DNA from: JASMTM01 sp046483075
GTDB lineage: Bacteria; Thermotogota; Thermotogae; Petrotogales; Kosmotogaceae
Length of the DNA: 64,000 nucleotides
Assembly (NCBI GenBank): GCA_046483075.1
Contig: JAWODV010000066.1
Span: 38,246-102,245 of the forward strand
Reading direction: 5' to 3'
The position numbers and the translations under genes were made by a program. The number at the start of each line of letters is the position of its first letter. The stretch's first letter is position 1. The notes below the pieces were generated by a model that was given only the letters and a program-made list of their open reading frames with translations, made no database searches and had not been told where the DNA came from. Positions 35,889 through 45,018 of this stretch are shown piece by piece.

Positions 35889-36805
35889 AAATAGATTTAA
35901 CAGCTGTCCAGACCGAAATTAATCCAGAGGATTACAAGAATCCTGAGAATTTTAACAGCTCTATGGATAGTTATTTGAAGGAAGCAAATCAAATATGGAA
36001 GGCTAATGATCATTTGACAGTTTTCCCGGAATTTATTGGCACATTTTTATATCCGGGTATGTTTTCTGAGTTTTCCAGAAATCAGTCTGTTACTAAATCG
36101 CTGCTTAAATATGTATTTAAAAATTTTTCATTTTCACATCTCAATCTTTTCAGGGCTGCTTTTTTGAAAAATGCGTTGACTATTGAAGAGGTATACAGAA
36201 ATACTTTTTCTGAACTGGCAAGAAACTATTCCACCTACATTATTGCACCGAGTATTCTGTTGCCTTCAATAACCTTTGAATCATCAAAAGGTTGGCAAAT
36301 AACAGATAAACGATTGTTTAATATGAGTTATCTTTTCAATCCTGAAGGACTGGTTATTGCCAGAGTAGGTAAATTAAGGCTAACTTCCTCTGAAAATAAA
36401 ATACTATTTTCTTCATACCCTCATAATAATCAAGTGGTTAAAACGAAATTAGCAAAAATTGCAGTGGTAATTTGCTATGATATGTTCTTTCAGGATACAA
36501 TCGAACATGTTGATTCTTCCGGCGCAAAAATACTTGCCGTTCCAACATGTAATTTTGTTTACTGGAAAAGACCCGTGAAGTATAACCCTTCGTACACACA
36601 GGAAAGAATATGGTGGCTTGATGGGCCCATAAAAGCTACAAAAAACAGAGAAAACGTAAAATACTTGATCAATGCAATGGTGGTTGGCAAGATCGGTAAC
36701 GATATTGCTGAGGGCCGTTCAACAATCTGGAAGAATGGAAGGATATGTAAAGTCGCCAAATCATGGACCACTAGAGAAGTAATAAATGAAACTGTTGAGA
36801 TTTAG
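35885..36805 (+). CDS. Carbon-nitrogen hydrolase (nitrilase superfamily)
   Basis: A 306-residue hydrolase with the catalytic triad Glu49 (VFPEF), Lys163 (VGKLRL) and Cys197 (VVICYDM). The family covers amidases, N-carbamoyl hydrolases and glutamine amidotransferase-like enzymes; the substrate cannot be deduced. The insert between residues 60 and 110 is aromatic and longer than in omega-amidases. It overlaps the small membrane protein gene by 4 nt and is convergent with the phosphoesterase gene. Confidence 0.82.
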   Translation: MKIDLTAVQTEINPEDYKNPENFNSSMDSYLKEANQIWKANDHLTVFPEFIGTFLYPGMFSEFSRNQSVTKSLLKYVFKNFSFSHLNLFRAAFLKNALTIEEVYRNTFSELARNYSTYIIAPSILLPSITFESSKGWQITDKRLFNMSYLFNPEGLVIARVGKLRLTSSENKILFSSYPHNNQVVKTKLAKIAVVICYDMFFQDTIEHVDSSGAKILAVPTCNFVYWKRPVKYNPSYTQERIWWLDGPIKATKNRENVKYLINAMVVGKIGNDIAEGRSTIWKNGRICKVAKSWTTREVINETVEI

Positions 36806-36816
36806 CCCCACAGAGT

Positions 36817-37863
36817 TCATTTTGAAACCAAAAATTCATCAATTAGATTCCCATTTATATCAATTACCTTTGCATCGATAACTCCAGGTGAATAACTAAA
36901 TTCAATATAGTGATGGATTGAGAGACCTATTACAAGATCTTCTCCTTCATTAATTGAAGACAGATGCGCACCGCCACCACCTGTAACAATATAGTTGATA
37001 TTTTCTTTTTTTATCCTTTGATAATTGTGATCATGACCCGAAACCACAAGATCAACGCCATGTTTTTCAAATAAAGGTACCAAAATCAATTTCATGAAAT
37101 AACTATCTCCGTGTGAACTATAGCTATATGGAGGATGATGAGTAATAACAATAGTAAATTCTGTTTGTTCAGCATCTCTGTTTTCTAGAACATCGGCAAG
37201 CCAGCGATACTGTTTTGAGTATCGGTCAAAGCGTTGATTGGTATTAAGCACAATAAAAATAACTTTGCCTTCTTGAAAAGAATAATATAATTCGTTATCA
37301 GGTAAATCCAGCAATTTTCTGTAATTTTTGGCAGTCATCTCATGATTTCCTACAGCCGAATAATAGAAGCTGCTGGTAATGATATCAAGTGATTTATAGA
37401 AATCAGCCCAATCATCAATTAAAGCGTCTCGAAACACCAGATCACCTACGTTAATTACTAATAGTGGTTCGGTAGAGGCTATACCTTCACAGATTTTTTT
37501 ATGATTCTTAAAATTACTCCGAGAATCGCCGTATATAACAAAGTTGAATGAAGTTTCCTTTTTTAAAGAGATTAAGCCTTCACTTTTATATACACGATTT
37601 TCATCAACATAGCTTTCAGCATAATAACGATACTTGCCATCGCTTTCCAGATTTTCAAGGGTTAAACTGTGAAAATTTGTCATCTCTTTTGAACTAATGA
37701 TAATCTCATTACCATTTTCGCCAACACAGTAAACCCTTGAATCCGAAAGCTCCTCCGTATACCATTTTATAGATACCACATTTGAATCAGGTCTGTTTAA
37801 AAAAGACGCATTTATAACAGCTGCAAAGGTAATAATTAATAGTAAAAGGATGATTCTTCTCAT
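36817..37863 (-). CDS. Secreted metallophosphoesterase (purple acid phosphatase-like)
   Basis: A 348-residue protein with a signal peptide (residues 1-19). An N-terminal fibronectin-like domain is followed by the calcineurin-like domain with the metal motifs YGDSRS, GDLVF, VGNHEM, THHPP and SGHDHNY. It belongs to the purple acid phosphatase type and is probably periplasmic. It is the third gene of the PadR operon, 16 nt after the HAAS protein gene. Confidence 0.88.
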   Translation of the reverse strand: MRRIILLLLIITFAAVINASFLNRPDSNVVSIKWYTEELSDSRVYCVGENGNEIIISSKEMTNFHSLTLENLESDGKYRYYAESYVDENRVYKSEGLISLKKETSFNFVIYGDSRSNFKNHKKICEGIASTEPLLVINVGDLVFRDALIDDWADFYKSLDIITSSFYYSAVGNHEMTAKNYRKLLDLPDNELYYSFQEGKVIFIVLNTNQRFDRYSKQYRWLADVLENRDAEQTEFTIVITHHPPYSYSSHGDSYFMKLILVPLFEKHGVDLVVSGHDHNYQRIKKENINYIVTGGGGAHLSSINEGEDLVIGLSIHHYIEFSYSPGVIDAKVIDINGNLIDEFLVSK

Positions 37864-37879
37864 TTTGTCATCTCCTCAG

Positions 37880-38815
37880 TTATTCTTTCATGATTTTACT
37901 TGCCCAGTATCTAATGACATGAAATACAAGTGACACTACTAAAATTATACTCACCACAACAGCAAAACCTTTAAATGCAACAAGGTTAATCTCTTCAAGT
38001 TTGACGCCCGCAAAGGAAGCAAAACTTCCAATATAAGCCGGTGTGAGTAACAAATAAAGGTATATTATTCCAATAACATCAAAGATTATTTCTACAAGAT
38101 CCGAGCTATTAACCAATCTAATTGCTGTCGATACGCTGTTTATAACCATAAGACCAAAACCTATCAGTAAAGCAAATTTAATTATTTCCAGTGCATTGAA
38201 CGCAACTTCACTCAATTCAGTGCCAGGTTCAGAAATATATACGGGACCGAATTTCATAAAGTAGTAAAATGCTATTGCTCCTGCGATTGAGATAATAAGT
38301 TCAAAAATTTTTCCCGACAACTTTTCTTCTTTTCTCTTTTTCGCCAGTCCGGAAAAACTCGCTAATTCGGTTTTATTGTTATACTTTGTAACAAAATACA
38401 GAATCAACGCTACCAGACCAAAATCAAATATAAAGGTTGTGGGAATAAGAGAAATGAGTTCCAGCAAGCTTCCCCAGGCGCTGGCACTTTCGTTACCCAA
38501 TGTACCAGCTATTAAACCAAACAATCTTAATCCCAAATGAATGGCAAAAACGATGCCTGTGTACATAAAAAGGTAATTTTTATAATGCGTAGCAATGATT
38601 GTTTTTTCTTCAGAATATCTGGAAGCAACTTCCTGTGGTGTTCCATATTCTTTTATTGCTTTACTAACTGATTCCTCATCAATCTTACCGTATTTATTCT
38701 CGGCTTTCTCAATTATATGGCTCTTTATCTCCATTAACAGATCTTCTCTTTTTTTCGGATCATCCACTACAAGATATGTTTTCACCTCGTCAAGATACTT
38801 CTCAAGCGTTTTCAT
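37880..38815 (-). CDS. HAAS-domain (DUF1700-like) membrane protein
   Basis: A 311-residue protein. Residues 1-70 form a soluble HAAS-type helical domain (YLDEVKTYLVVDDPKKREDLL and AIKEYGTPQEVASRYSE), followed by seven to eight membrane helices. Such proteins are commonly encoded next to PadR regulators. The ATG at 38815 has AGGAGGG 8 nt upstream; a TTG at 38833 is in frame. It overlaps the PadR gene by 14 nt. Confidence 0.82.
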   Translation of the reverse strand: MKTLEKYLDEVKTYLVVDDPKKREDLLMEIKSHIIEKAENKYGKIDEESVSKAIKEYGTPQEVASRYSEEKTIIATHYKNYLFMYTGIVFAIHLGLRLFGLIAGTLGNESASAWGSLLELISLIPTTFIFDFGLVALILYFVTKYNNKTELASFSGLAKKRKEEKLSGKIFELIISIAGAIAFYYFMKFGPVYISEPGTELSEVAFNALEIIKFALLIGFGLMVINSVSTAIRLVNSSDLVEIIFDVIGIIYLYLLLTPAYIGSFASFAGVKLEEINLVAFKGFAVVVSIILVVSLVFHVIRYWASKIMKE

Positions 38816-39140
38816 AATCTTTACCCTCCTCAAAATCTCTCAATAGTTTTCTCTGGCTTTCCCAGATATCTAATAATTCTTTTCTGACATTTATGCCTTT
38901 TTTTGATACATAGTAATATTTTCTAGGTTTGTTCTCTTCAACCCGCCATTCGCTTGAAAGCAGTTCCTTTTCTTCAAGGCGCCGCAATAAAGGATACAAA
39001 GTGTTTTCTTCAATGGTAAAATCTTTCTCCTGTAATTCTTTAACTATTTCATACCCATATTTTGGTTTCTCTAACATAACAAGCATCAGTAACTGTATAA
39101 AACCTCTGTTCATCTCTGATATCAATCTGGAATTATTCAT
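38802..39140 (-). CDS. PadR-family transcriptional regulator
   Basis: A 112-residue regulator with the PadR winged helix (KPKYGYEIVKELQEKDFTIEENTLYPLLRRLEE) and a charged C-terminal dimer helix. It leads the operon with the HAAS protein and the metallophosphoesterase and should autorepress from the large inverted repeat at 39165-39193. Confidence 0.92.
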   Translation of the reverse strand: MNNSRLISEMNRGFIQLLMLVMLEKPKYGYEIVKELQEKDFTIEENTLYPLLRRLEEKELLSSEWRVEENKPRKYYYVSKKGINVRKELLDIWESQRKLLRDFEEGKDYENA

Positions 39141-39164
39141 TATATCACCTCATATAATTTCTTA

Positions 39165-39205
39165 CACTATACTGTATTATACACAGTATAGTGCATAAAC
39201 TACAA
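39165..39205 (-). promoter_or_regulatory. PadR operon promoter with perfect inverted-repeat operator
   Basis: Arms CACTATACTG (39165-39174) and CAGTATAGTG (39184-39193) are perfect 10-bp complements with a 9-bp spacer. The minus-strand -10 TATAAT (plus 39176-39181) sits in the spacer and a TTGTAG -35 (39200-39205) lies 18 bp upstream. A PadR dimer bound here would cover the -10. Confidence 0.85.
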
Positions 39206-39289
39206 ACACCTCTTGTTACAAACAGGTAAATTATTACTTTTTGTGAATCAGTTATATTGAAAAATGTCTTTACGAAAAGAACATAGAGA

Positions 39290-39964
39290 TTATTCTATGG
39301 AATACCATTCTCGAAGAAATTTGCAGACAAATTCTCTAGTGTAGTCATATCTTTCTCGTGCGATGCTTCTTGCTTCTTTGGTCCAGAAAGAGTCAGGTTC
39401 AATTTTAAGAATTTTCTCAAAAAAATGATTGAGATAGCTTACAGAAACACCGTCATACTCTTTCTTTGGTTTTAAAAATGGGTCATAAAGTTTCCTGTTG
39501 AATCCGTTATTATGATTAAAAACTCTCGCTATAGCTATTGCTCCTAATGCATCCAGTCTATCAGCATCCTGGAGTATTTTGCCTTCGATATGTTCAGGCT
39601 TTCTCTTTTTAGAATAACTATGGGTAAAAATGCTACTTGAAACCTTTTTAATAAATTCCTCAGAAAAACCGAGATTATTTAGATAATTCCTGGCAAAAAG
39701 GCTGCCAGCTTCTGCGTGGTCCATTCTATTTGTGTTTTTGTCTTCCGATCTTCTCTTTACATCGTGTAATAATACCGATGTAATAATAACCAAAGGATCT
39801 CCAACTTTTTCTATATTGTATATTTTTATTGCCAGTTTACTTACCCTCAAAATGTGGGAAAAGTCGTGAGTAGCGTTATCAGGGCAAGACATAAGAAGTT
39901 CAGAGGTTCTGTAAATATTGCTTAGCTCAGGATAGTTATGTTCAATCAGTTGCTTAAGCTCCAT
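39290..39964 (-). CDS. HD-domain hydrolase
   Basis: A 224-residue metal-dependent phosphohydrolase of the YedJ type. The HD motifs are HDFSHILRVSKLA (about residues 33-45), LLHDVKRRSED and ILQDADRLDALGAIAIAR. Substrate unknown; nucleotides are common for this family. AGGTG precedes the ATG. It follows polX by 68 nt on the same strand. Confidence 0.85.
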   Translation of the reverse strand: MELKQLIEHNYPELSNIYRTSELLMSCPDNATHDFSHILRVSKLAIKIYNIEKVGDPLVIITSVLLHDVKRRSEDKNTNRMDHAEAGSLFARNYLNNLGFSEEFIKKVSSSIFTHSYSKKRKPEHIEGKILQDADRLDALGAIAIARVFNHNNGFNRKLYDPFLKPKKEYDGVSVSYLNHFFEKILKIEPDSFWTKEARSIARERYDYTREFVCKFLREWYSIE

Positions 39965-40032
39965 ATAAAAACACCTGCCTAATATTTGATATGTTGGTAG
40001 AATTAACGACTAATGAAGGATTAAGTCAGCTT

Positions 40033-41760
40033 TCACTTAAAAAACGACTTCAACTCTTTCCATGACATTGTGTTAATAACATCCTCTGGTTCCAGCCAGC
40101 CTCTTCTGGCCATACCTATTCCGTACTTAACATTCTTTAATGTTGACGGGGAATGAGAGTCAGTATTAATGGCAAATTTTATCCCGTGTCTTTTAGCCTG
40201 TAAAATGTGCACTTCGTTAAGATCAAGCCTGTTAGGGTCTGAATTGATTTCCAGAACGACATTGTTTTCTGAAGCGGTTTTAAATAATCGTTTCATATTT
40301 ACATTGTATCCTTCTCTCTTTCCAATCATTCTACCCGTAGGATGTGCAAAAATATTTATCTTTCCTGTTTCAAATGCTTTAATAATCCTTTTGGTCATTT
40401 CATCTTCTGAAGACTTAAAACGCGAATGAATGGCTGCAATTACAAGATCCATTTTATCCAAAATCTCTTCAGGATAATCAAGACCACCATCAGGTAAGAT
40501 ATCCACTTCTGCACTTTTCAGGACCTTAACTTTGTATTTTTTTGATATGTTATCTATTTCTTCCCATTGTTTTTCCAATCTATCTACGCTTAACCCGCTG
40601 GCAATTCTTTCTGAAACAGAATGATCAGAAATTGCAATATATTCATAGCCAAGCTCTTCAGCTTTTAAAAGCATATCTTCCACAGTTCCTGCTCCATCAC
40701 TATATTTTGTGTGCATGTGGAGATCGCCTTTGTAATCTTCAAGGGTTATAAGCTGTGGGATTTTGTTTCCCTTTGCTTTTTTTATTTCTCCCGAATTTTC
40801 TCGCAGTTCAGGCGGAATAAAAGTCAATCCAAGACTTTTATAGACATCTTCTTCTGTCTTGCCACTTATCCATTTGCCTTCTTCATCATTTTCTTTCATT
40901 TCAAACAAACCATATTCTGAAAGCTTGTACCCTTTATCTATTGCTATCTTCCTCAATTGAATATTATGATCCTTTGAACCGGTAAAATAAAGCAAAGCAG
41001 CTCCATAGGATTTCTCCGGAACTACTCTCAAATCAACATCCACACCTTCTTTTAATTCAACAGTGCTTTTAGTATCTCCCTTAAGCTGGACTCTTGAAAC
41101 ACCGGACATATTTGTGAAAATATCCATGACTTTTTTGTTATCTGGTGCGACAGTTAATATATCGATATCACCAATAGTCTCTTTCATTCTCCTCAATGAA
41201 CCTGCATAATCTATCTTTTTTACATTTGCATTTTTCTTGAGATATTCAATTATTTCTGTGGCAATGTTCATTGCAGTGTCAATATGCATGCGTTCATTAC
41301 TTAGTTCATACTGCTCAAGAGACTTAAGTATGTTCTGTTCTGTTTTCTCACCAAAGCCTTCAAGGTTTCTGATTTCTTTTTCTTCTATCGCTTTTTTAAG
41401 ATCTTCAATACTTTTTACATCTAGCTTATTGACAAGATCTCTCACCTTGCTTGGACCCAGACCTTCAATTTTCAATAACGCAGAAAGCTGTTCAGGTACT
41501 TCTTTTTTCAACTCTTCATATTTTTCAATCTTTCCCTTTTCAAGATATTCAGCAATATGCTCAGCAAGACTCTTGCCAATGCCTTCAATATCTGATAAGC
41601 CCTTTTTTCCGTGCTCTTTATAAATTTCTTCAACATCTTCATCAAGATTTTTAATTCTTCTTGCTGCAGAACGATATGCACGGGGTTTCCACTGTACATT
41701 CTGAAATTCCAAAATATCTGCCATTTCGTTAAAAATTTCAGCTAACTCTCTATTTTTCAT
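40033..41760 (-). CDS. polX: DNA polymerase X (PolX) with PHP domain
   Basis: A 575-residue bacterial/archaeal-type family X polymerase for gap filling in base excision repair. Order: helical 8-kDa-like domain with helix-hairpin-helix motifs (about 1-150), nucleotidyltransferase core with GS and DxD (YAGSLRRMKETIGDIDIL, about 190-207), and a C-terminal PHP exonuclease domain with DLHMHTKYSDGAGT, ISDHS and a closing SH region. The ATG at 41760 is favoured over an in-frame TTG 12 nt upstream. It lies 18 nt behind mutM. Confidence 0.94.
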   Translation of the reverse strand: MKNRELAEIFNEMADILEFQNVQWKPRAYRSAARRIKNLDEDVEEIYKEHGKKGLSDIEGIGKSLAEHIAEYLEKGKIEKYEELKKEVPEQLSALLKIEGLGPSKVRDLVNKLDVKSIEDLKKAIEEKEIRNLEGFGEKTEQNILKSLEQYELSNERMHIDTAMNIATEIIEYLKKNANVKKIDYAGSLRRMKETIGDIDILTVAPDNKKVMDIFTNMSGVSRVQLKGDTKSTVELKEGVDVDLRVVPEKSYGAALLYFTGSKDHNIQLRKIAIDKGYKLSEYGLFEMKENDEEGKWISGKTEEDVYKSLGLTFIPPELRENSGEIKKAKGNKIPQLITLEDYKGDLHMHTKYSDGAGTVEDMLLKAEELGYEYIAISDHSVSERIASGLSVDRLEKQWEEIDNISKKYKVKVLKSAEVDILPDGGLDYPEEILDKMDLVIAAIHSRFKSSEDEMTKRIIKAFETGKINIFAHPTGRMIGKREGYNVNMKRLFKTASENNVVLEINSDPNRLDLNEVHILQAKRHGIKFAINTDSHSPSTLKNVKYGIGMARRGWLEPEDVINTMSWKELKSFFK

Positions 41761-41778
41761 AACCTTCACCAATTAATC

Positions 41779-42558
41779 TCATTTTTGATGTTCAGGACAG
41801 AAGTAAGATGATCTTCCGCTAATTTTCTTCTTCTCAATTTTTCCATTACATATTCCGCAGTTTTCGCCTTCTTTTCTTCTTTTGACAAGATAATTTTTAG
41901 GCATTCTTTCAGGTTCTGCTTCATTATCTATAGCATTTTGTAAAACCTTTTTCATTATTAAATAGATCCTTTTCATTTCCTTCTCGCTCATATCAATAAC
42001 TTTTCTTCCTGGATAGATGTTTGCATGATACATTATCTCATCTGAATAAATATTTCCAATTCCTGCAATGCTTTTTTGATCCATTAAAGCACTTTTAATG
42101 CTACCTCTTTTATTTTTGAGATAATCTACAAATTCTCTTTCACTGTATTTTAAGGCATCCTTTCCTAGCGATTGGCCGGAGATATAATCCTCTATCTTAT
42201 CTATGAGATCCAATTTGCCCAATTTTCTAACACAAATATATGAAAAACTGCTTTCATCTTCAAAATCAAAGCGTAACCCTGTATATTCCGGTTCTTCGGA
42301 ATCTTTTGAATAAAAAGCCACATCTCCTGTCATTCCAAAGTGCATCAATATATATGTAGAGTTACCCGACCTAATGAACATATGTTTGCCATGTCTAAAG
42401 ATTTTCGTAAAAGTTTTTCCGACAAGAGTTTTATTCAACAACCCCTCATCAGGTTTTACAGTTTTAGGGTCTCTCTTATAAACTTTTACGATTCTCTTGT
42501 TTAAAATATGTTTTTCGCAGTTTTTTTTAATTACTTCTACATCCGGCAGTTCAGGCAT
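41779..42558 (-). CDS. mutM: Formamidopyrimidine-DNA glycosylase
   Basis: A 259-residue base-excision glycosylase/AP lyase for oxidised purines. The mature N-terminus Pro2-Glu3 (MPELPDVEV), the lysine of RHGKHMF, the H2TH segment SIAGIGNIYSDEI and the C-terminal zinc finger are present; the start at 42558 is fixed by the need for Pro2. The finger reads CGIC...FCPEH, so the last ligand is His in place of the usual Cys. It leads the mutM-polX-HD operon, an obvious repair unit. Confidence 0.93.
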   Translation of the reverse strand: MPELPDVEVIKKNCEKHILNKRIVKVYKRDPKTVKPDEGLLNKTLVGKTFTKIFRHGKHMFIRSGNSTYILMHFGMTGDVAFYSKDSEEPEYTGLRFDFEDESSFSYICVRKLGKLDLIDKIEDYISGQSLGKDALKYSEREFVDYLKNKRGSIKSALMDQKSIAGIGNIYSDEIMYHANIYPGRKVIDMSEKEMKRIYLIMKKVLQNAIDNEAEPERMPKNYLVKRRKEGENCGICNGKIEKKKISGRSSYFCPEHQK

Positions 42559-42862
42559 TACTTTCACCACCTTTTCGCATTGTCATTCACAATAATATAC
42601 TTATCATGTATTACCACTAAAAAAATTCTAACACAGTACTGAAAATGAATTACTCTTAAGGATCTGTGTTTCTGTTATTGGTTTCCTTGGTACTTAATCT
42701 AAGATCTAAATCTCTAGAATTTTATATCTATAAAACACACAATTTACAAACCTAAAAATGATCTTTCATTTTTGGGTTATACTGGAAATAATATACACAT
42801 AACTCAGAGCTTTTATTTTTATAACGCATTAAAGCTTTTGCGCTAATGGAGGTGCTTAAACC
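42559..42862. other. Intergenic region between mutM and the SIS gene
   Basis: About 304 bp, AT-rich, holding the divergent control regions of mutM (left) and the SIS isomerase gene (right). The most obvious structure is the inverted repeat at 42749-42778. I see no small gene or RNA gene. Confidence 0.5.
42749..42797 (+). promoter_or_regulatory. Inverted-repeat operator and -10 box before the SIS gene
   Basis: Arms AACCTAAAAATGA (42749-42761) and TCATTTTTGGGTT (42766-42778) match at 12 of 13 positions around a 4-nt loop. A TATACA box (42792-42797) lies just downstream, so the repeat covers the expected -35 position. This is consistent with a sugar-responsive repressor site. Confidence 0.5.
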
Positions 42863-43783
42863 TTGTCTAAAACATTAAATGAAATAAAAAGAATACCCGA
42901 TTTATTGAATAAGTCAGCTGAAATCACATTACAGAACTACAAAGAGCAAAAAATTCTGTTTGTGGGTTGTGGTTCATCATATAATATTGGGTACACCGCC
43001 TCAGAGATTTATAAAAACCACGGAGTAACAAGTAATGTTGTAACTGCAGGTAAAATACTGACTACTGGAAATTACCCGTCTTCTTCCATAGCATTTTTAC
43101 TTTCACGTACAGGAGAGTCTACTGAAACCATAGAAGCCGCGAAAATACTAAAAAAAGATGGAATAAAAACTGTTGCTATAACCTGTGATTCAAAATCTCC
43201 GTTGGTTAATCAATGTGATGAAGATATCTCATTTGATTTTGCCTACGAAGAAAGCGTTGTCATGACAGGTTCATTCATCGTTATCCTACATTCATTACTA
43301 AACATAATTAAAAGAGTTCCTCTTGCAGAAAAATCTGAATTTATACTAAAAGAAAGCAAAAAATTAATCGATTCATTAGATCATAAAAAATATAATCATT
43401 TTGTTTTCCTTGGTTATGATGAACTATATGGGTTATCCAAAGAAGGCGCATTAAAACTTCAAGAAATGGCGCTGCAAAATGTTGAGTTCCATGAGCCGCT
43501 TGAATACAGACATGGCCCTCGTTCAACCCTTGATGAAAAAACCATTATCATCATTCAATCAAAGGATACCAAATACGAGAGAGAGTTAGCTAATGAATTA
43601 TCAAATTCAGATGCCAAAGTGATTTATGTTGGAAAAGATGGTGATATTAACATTCCATATAACGATGGTTTTGAAACTCCTTTAAGAATGATACCGGTTC
43701 TTATTATTGGATACAAAAAGGCAATAAATATGGGACTTAATCCTGATAAACCCAAAAATCTGACCAAATCGGTTAAAATATAA
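42863..43783 (+). CDS. SIS-domain sugar-phosphate isomerase/deaminase (AgaS/GlmS-like)
   Basis: A 306-residue protein with two SIS domains, like the isomerase half of GlmS. The first holds GCGSSYNIGYTASEIY and the SRTGESTETIEAAK phosphosugar loop; the second has the EYRHGPRSTL motif. Such enzymes isomerise or deaminate amino sugars. It begins at TTG (42863) with GGAGGTG 8 nt upstream. No sugar transporter is adjacent, and the exact substrate is open. Confidence 0.85.
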   Translation: MSKTLNEIKRIPDLLNKSAEITLQNYKEQKILFVGCGSSYNIGYTASEIYKNHGVTSNVVTAGKILTTGNYPSSSIAFLLSRTGESTETIEAAKILKKDGIKTVAITCDSKSPLVNQCDEDISFDFAYEESVVMTGSFIVILHSLLNIIKRVPLAEKSEFILKESKKLIDSLDHKKYNHFVFLGYDELYGLSKEGALKLQEMALQNVEFHEPLEYRHGPRSTLDEKTIIIIQSKDTKYERELANELSNSDAKVIYVGKDGDINIPYNDGFETPLRMIPVLIIGYKKAINMGLNPDKPKNLTKSVKI

Positions 43784-43847
43784 CAACTGTTCACAAACCA
43801 AAAGATTGCAAAAAGACACTGTGATGTAAACCTGATAAGAACAATGA

Positions 43848-43853
43848 TATAAT
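43848..43853 (+). promoter_or_regulatory. -10 box immediately before the ABC-2 permease gene
   Basis: TATAAT ends 6 nt before the GTG at 43860, and a TGTAAA-like -35 lies 17 bp upstream (43825-43830). Transcription would start at or next to the start codon, implying a leaderless mRNA. Confidence 0.5.
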
Positions 43854-43859
43854 TCATTT

Positions 43860-45014
43860 GTGACTACTATGATAAAGAATATATTAGACCTTGTAATGAA
43901 CGAATTAAAAATGATATTTAGGGCCAGAGGGGTTTTCATTTTGATACTCCTCGTACCTCTCGTGTTGACGTTTATTTCTGCCAGCGTTACTCAGGTAACG
44001 GATATTACCAATCTTCGACTTGGAATAATCAATGAAGATAAAACATTCACTGGTTTGTTTTTTATCAGATATGCAACCTCCATGCTAAAAGGAGAAAACA
44101 TAATTGAACTTGGTTCAAGAAATGAAGTGGACCAGCATCTGGATGATCTGGATGGAGTATTTGTTATTCCAAAAGGTTTTGCCAATAACCTTCTTTTTCA
44201 AAAACCTTCAGAGCTTATATTTATCCCAAACCCTTATTCTCTCCAGACAACAATAGCTATCTATCAGGTTATGAGCAATGTGCTTAGAGAATTCAAAGCA
44301 TTGCCTGTAGTCGCTGACCCTGATTTCATGGAAAGTATGGACGTAGACTCCAATTATGTCGCTCCAAGGATTGTCGTGGACGGGATTGAAGAAGAAAAAC
44401 TTGGTTTTTCAAGCTTTCTTTTCCCCTCCCTGCTAACCTTAACACTCTTATTTGTTTCAATAATCGGTATTACCTGGACCATTCAGGAAGACCGAAGAAG
44501 CGAAATGATAGATCTTCTGAAGATAGCTAACGTTTCCAGAGCTCAGTTCATGATATCAAAAGTTACAGCCTACTTCTTCATCGGTATCCTAGAACTTGGT
44601 GTTTTCCTGATAACCGGAAAGATTACAGGTTTTCTGAAATTCTCATTTGGAGTATATGATATAATCCTTTTTCTTGTGATGATATTTCTGTTTATTTCTC
44701 TTGGCGCTTTCTTTGCATCGATAAGTAAAACAGTAAGAGGAGCTCAGTTTCTATCAACGGGTTTTTCAGTGGCTATGGTTATACTAAGTGGTGTTCTTTT
44801 CCCAATATCTGCATTCCCTGGCTGGCTAAAAGATATTTGTAATAGCTTTCCTGTAAATCAATTGATTGCTAAACTACAGGGTGCAATACTTTTTGACTAC
44901 TCCTGGGCAGATGTTCAATCTGTTATCGGGACAAATCTTATAATCGGCGTTATTTTACTGTCACTTTCAATAATCGTTTTGAAATTTGAAGGCTCCTTCG
45001 CAGGAGAGTATTAG
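43860..45014 (+). CDS. ABC-2 type transporter permease
   Basis: A 384-residue membrane protein of the ABC-2 family: one N-terminal helix, a large external domain (about residues 40-175) and five helices in the C-terminal half, with the LSGVLFPISAFPGWL signature near residue 315. No ATPase gene adjoins it, so it must borrow one encoded elsewhere. The start is GTG (43860) or ATG (43869); neither has a ribosome site. It ends 4 bp from the convergent DMT gene. Confidence 0.85.
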   Translation: MTTMIKNILDLVMNELKMIFRARGVFILILLVPLVLTFISASVTQVTDITNLRLGIINEDKTFTGLFFIRYATSMLKGENIIELGSRNEVDQHLDDLDGVFVIPKGFANNLLFQKPSELIFIPNPYSLQTTIAIYQVMSNVLREFKALPVVADPDFMESMDVDSNYVAPRIVVDGIEEEKLGFSSFLFPSLLTLTLLFVSIIGITWTIQEDRRSEMIDLLKIANVSRAQFMISKVTAYFFIGILELGVFLITGKITGFLKFSFGVYDIILFLVMIFLFISLGAFFASISKTVRGAQFLSTGFSVAMVILSGVLFPISAFPGWLKDICNSFPVNQLIAKLQGAILFDYSWADVQSVIGTNLIIGVILLSLSIIVLKFEGSFAGEY

Positions 45015-45018
45015 AGAA

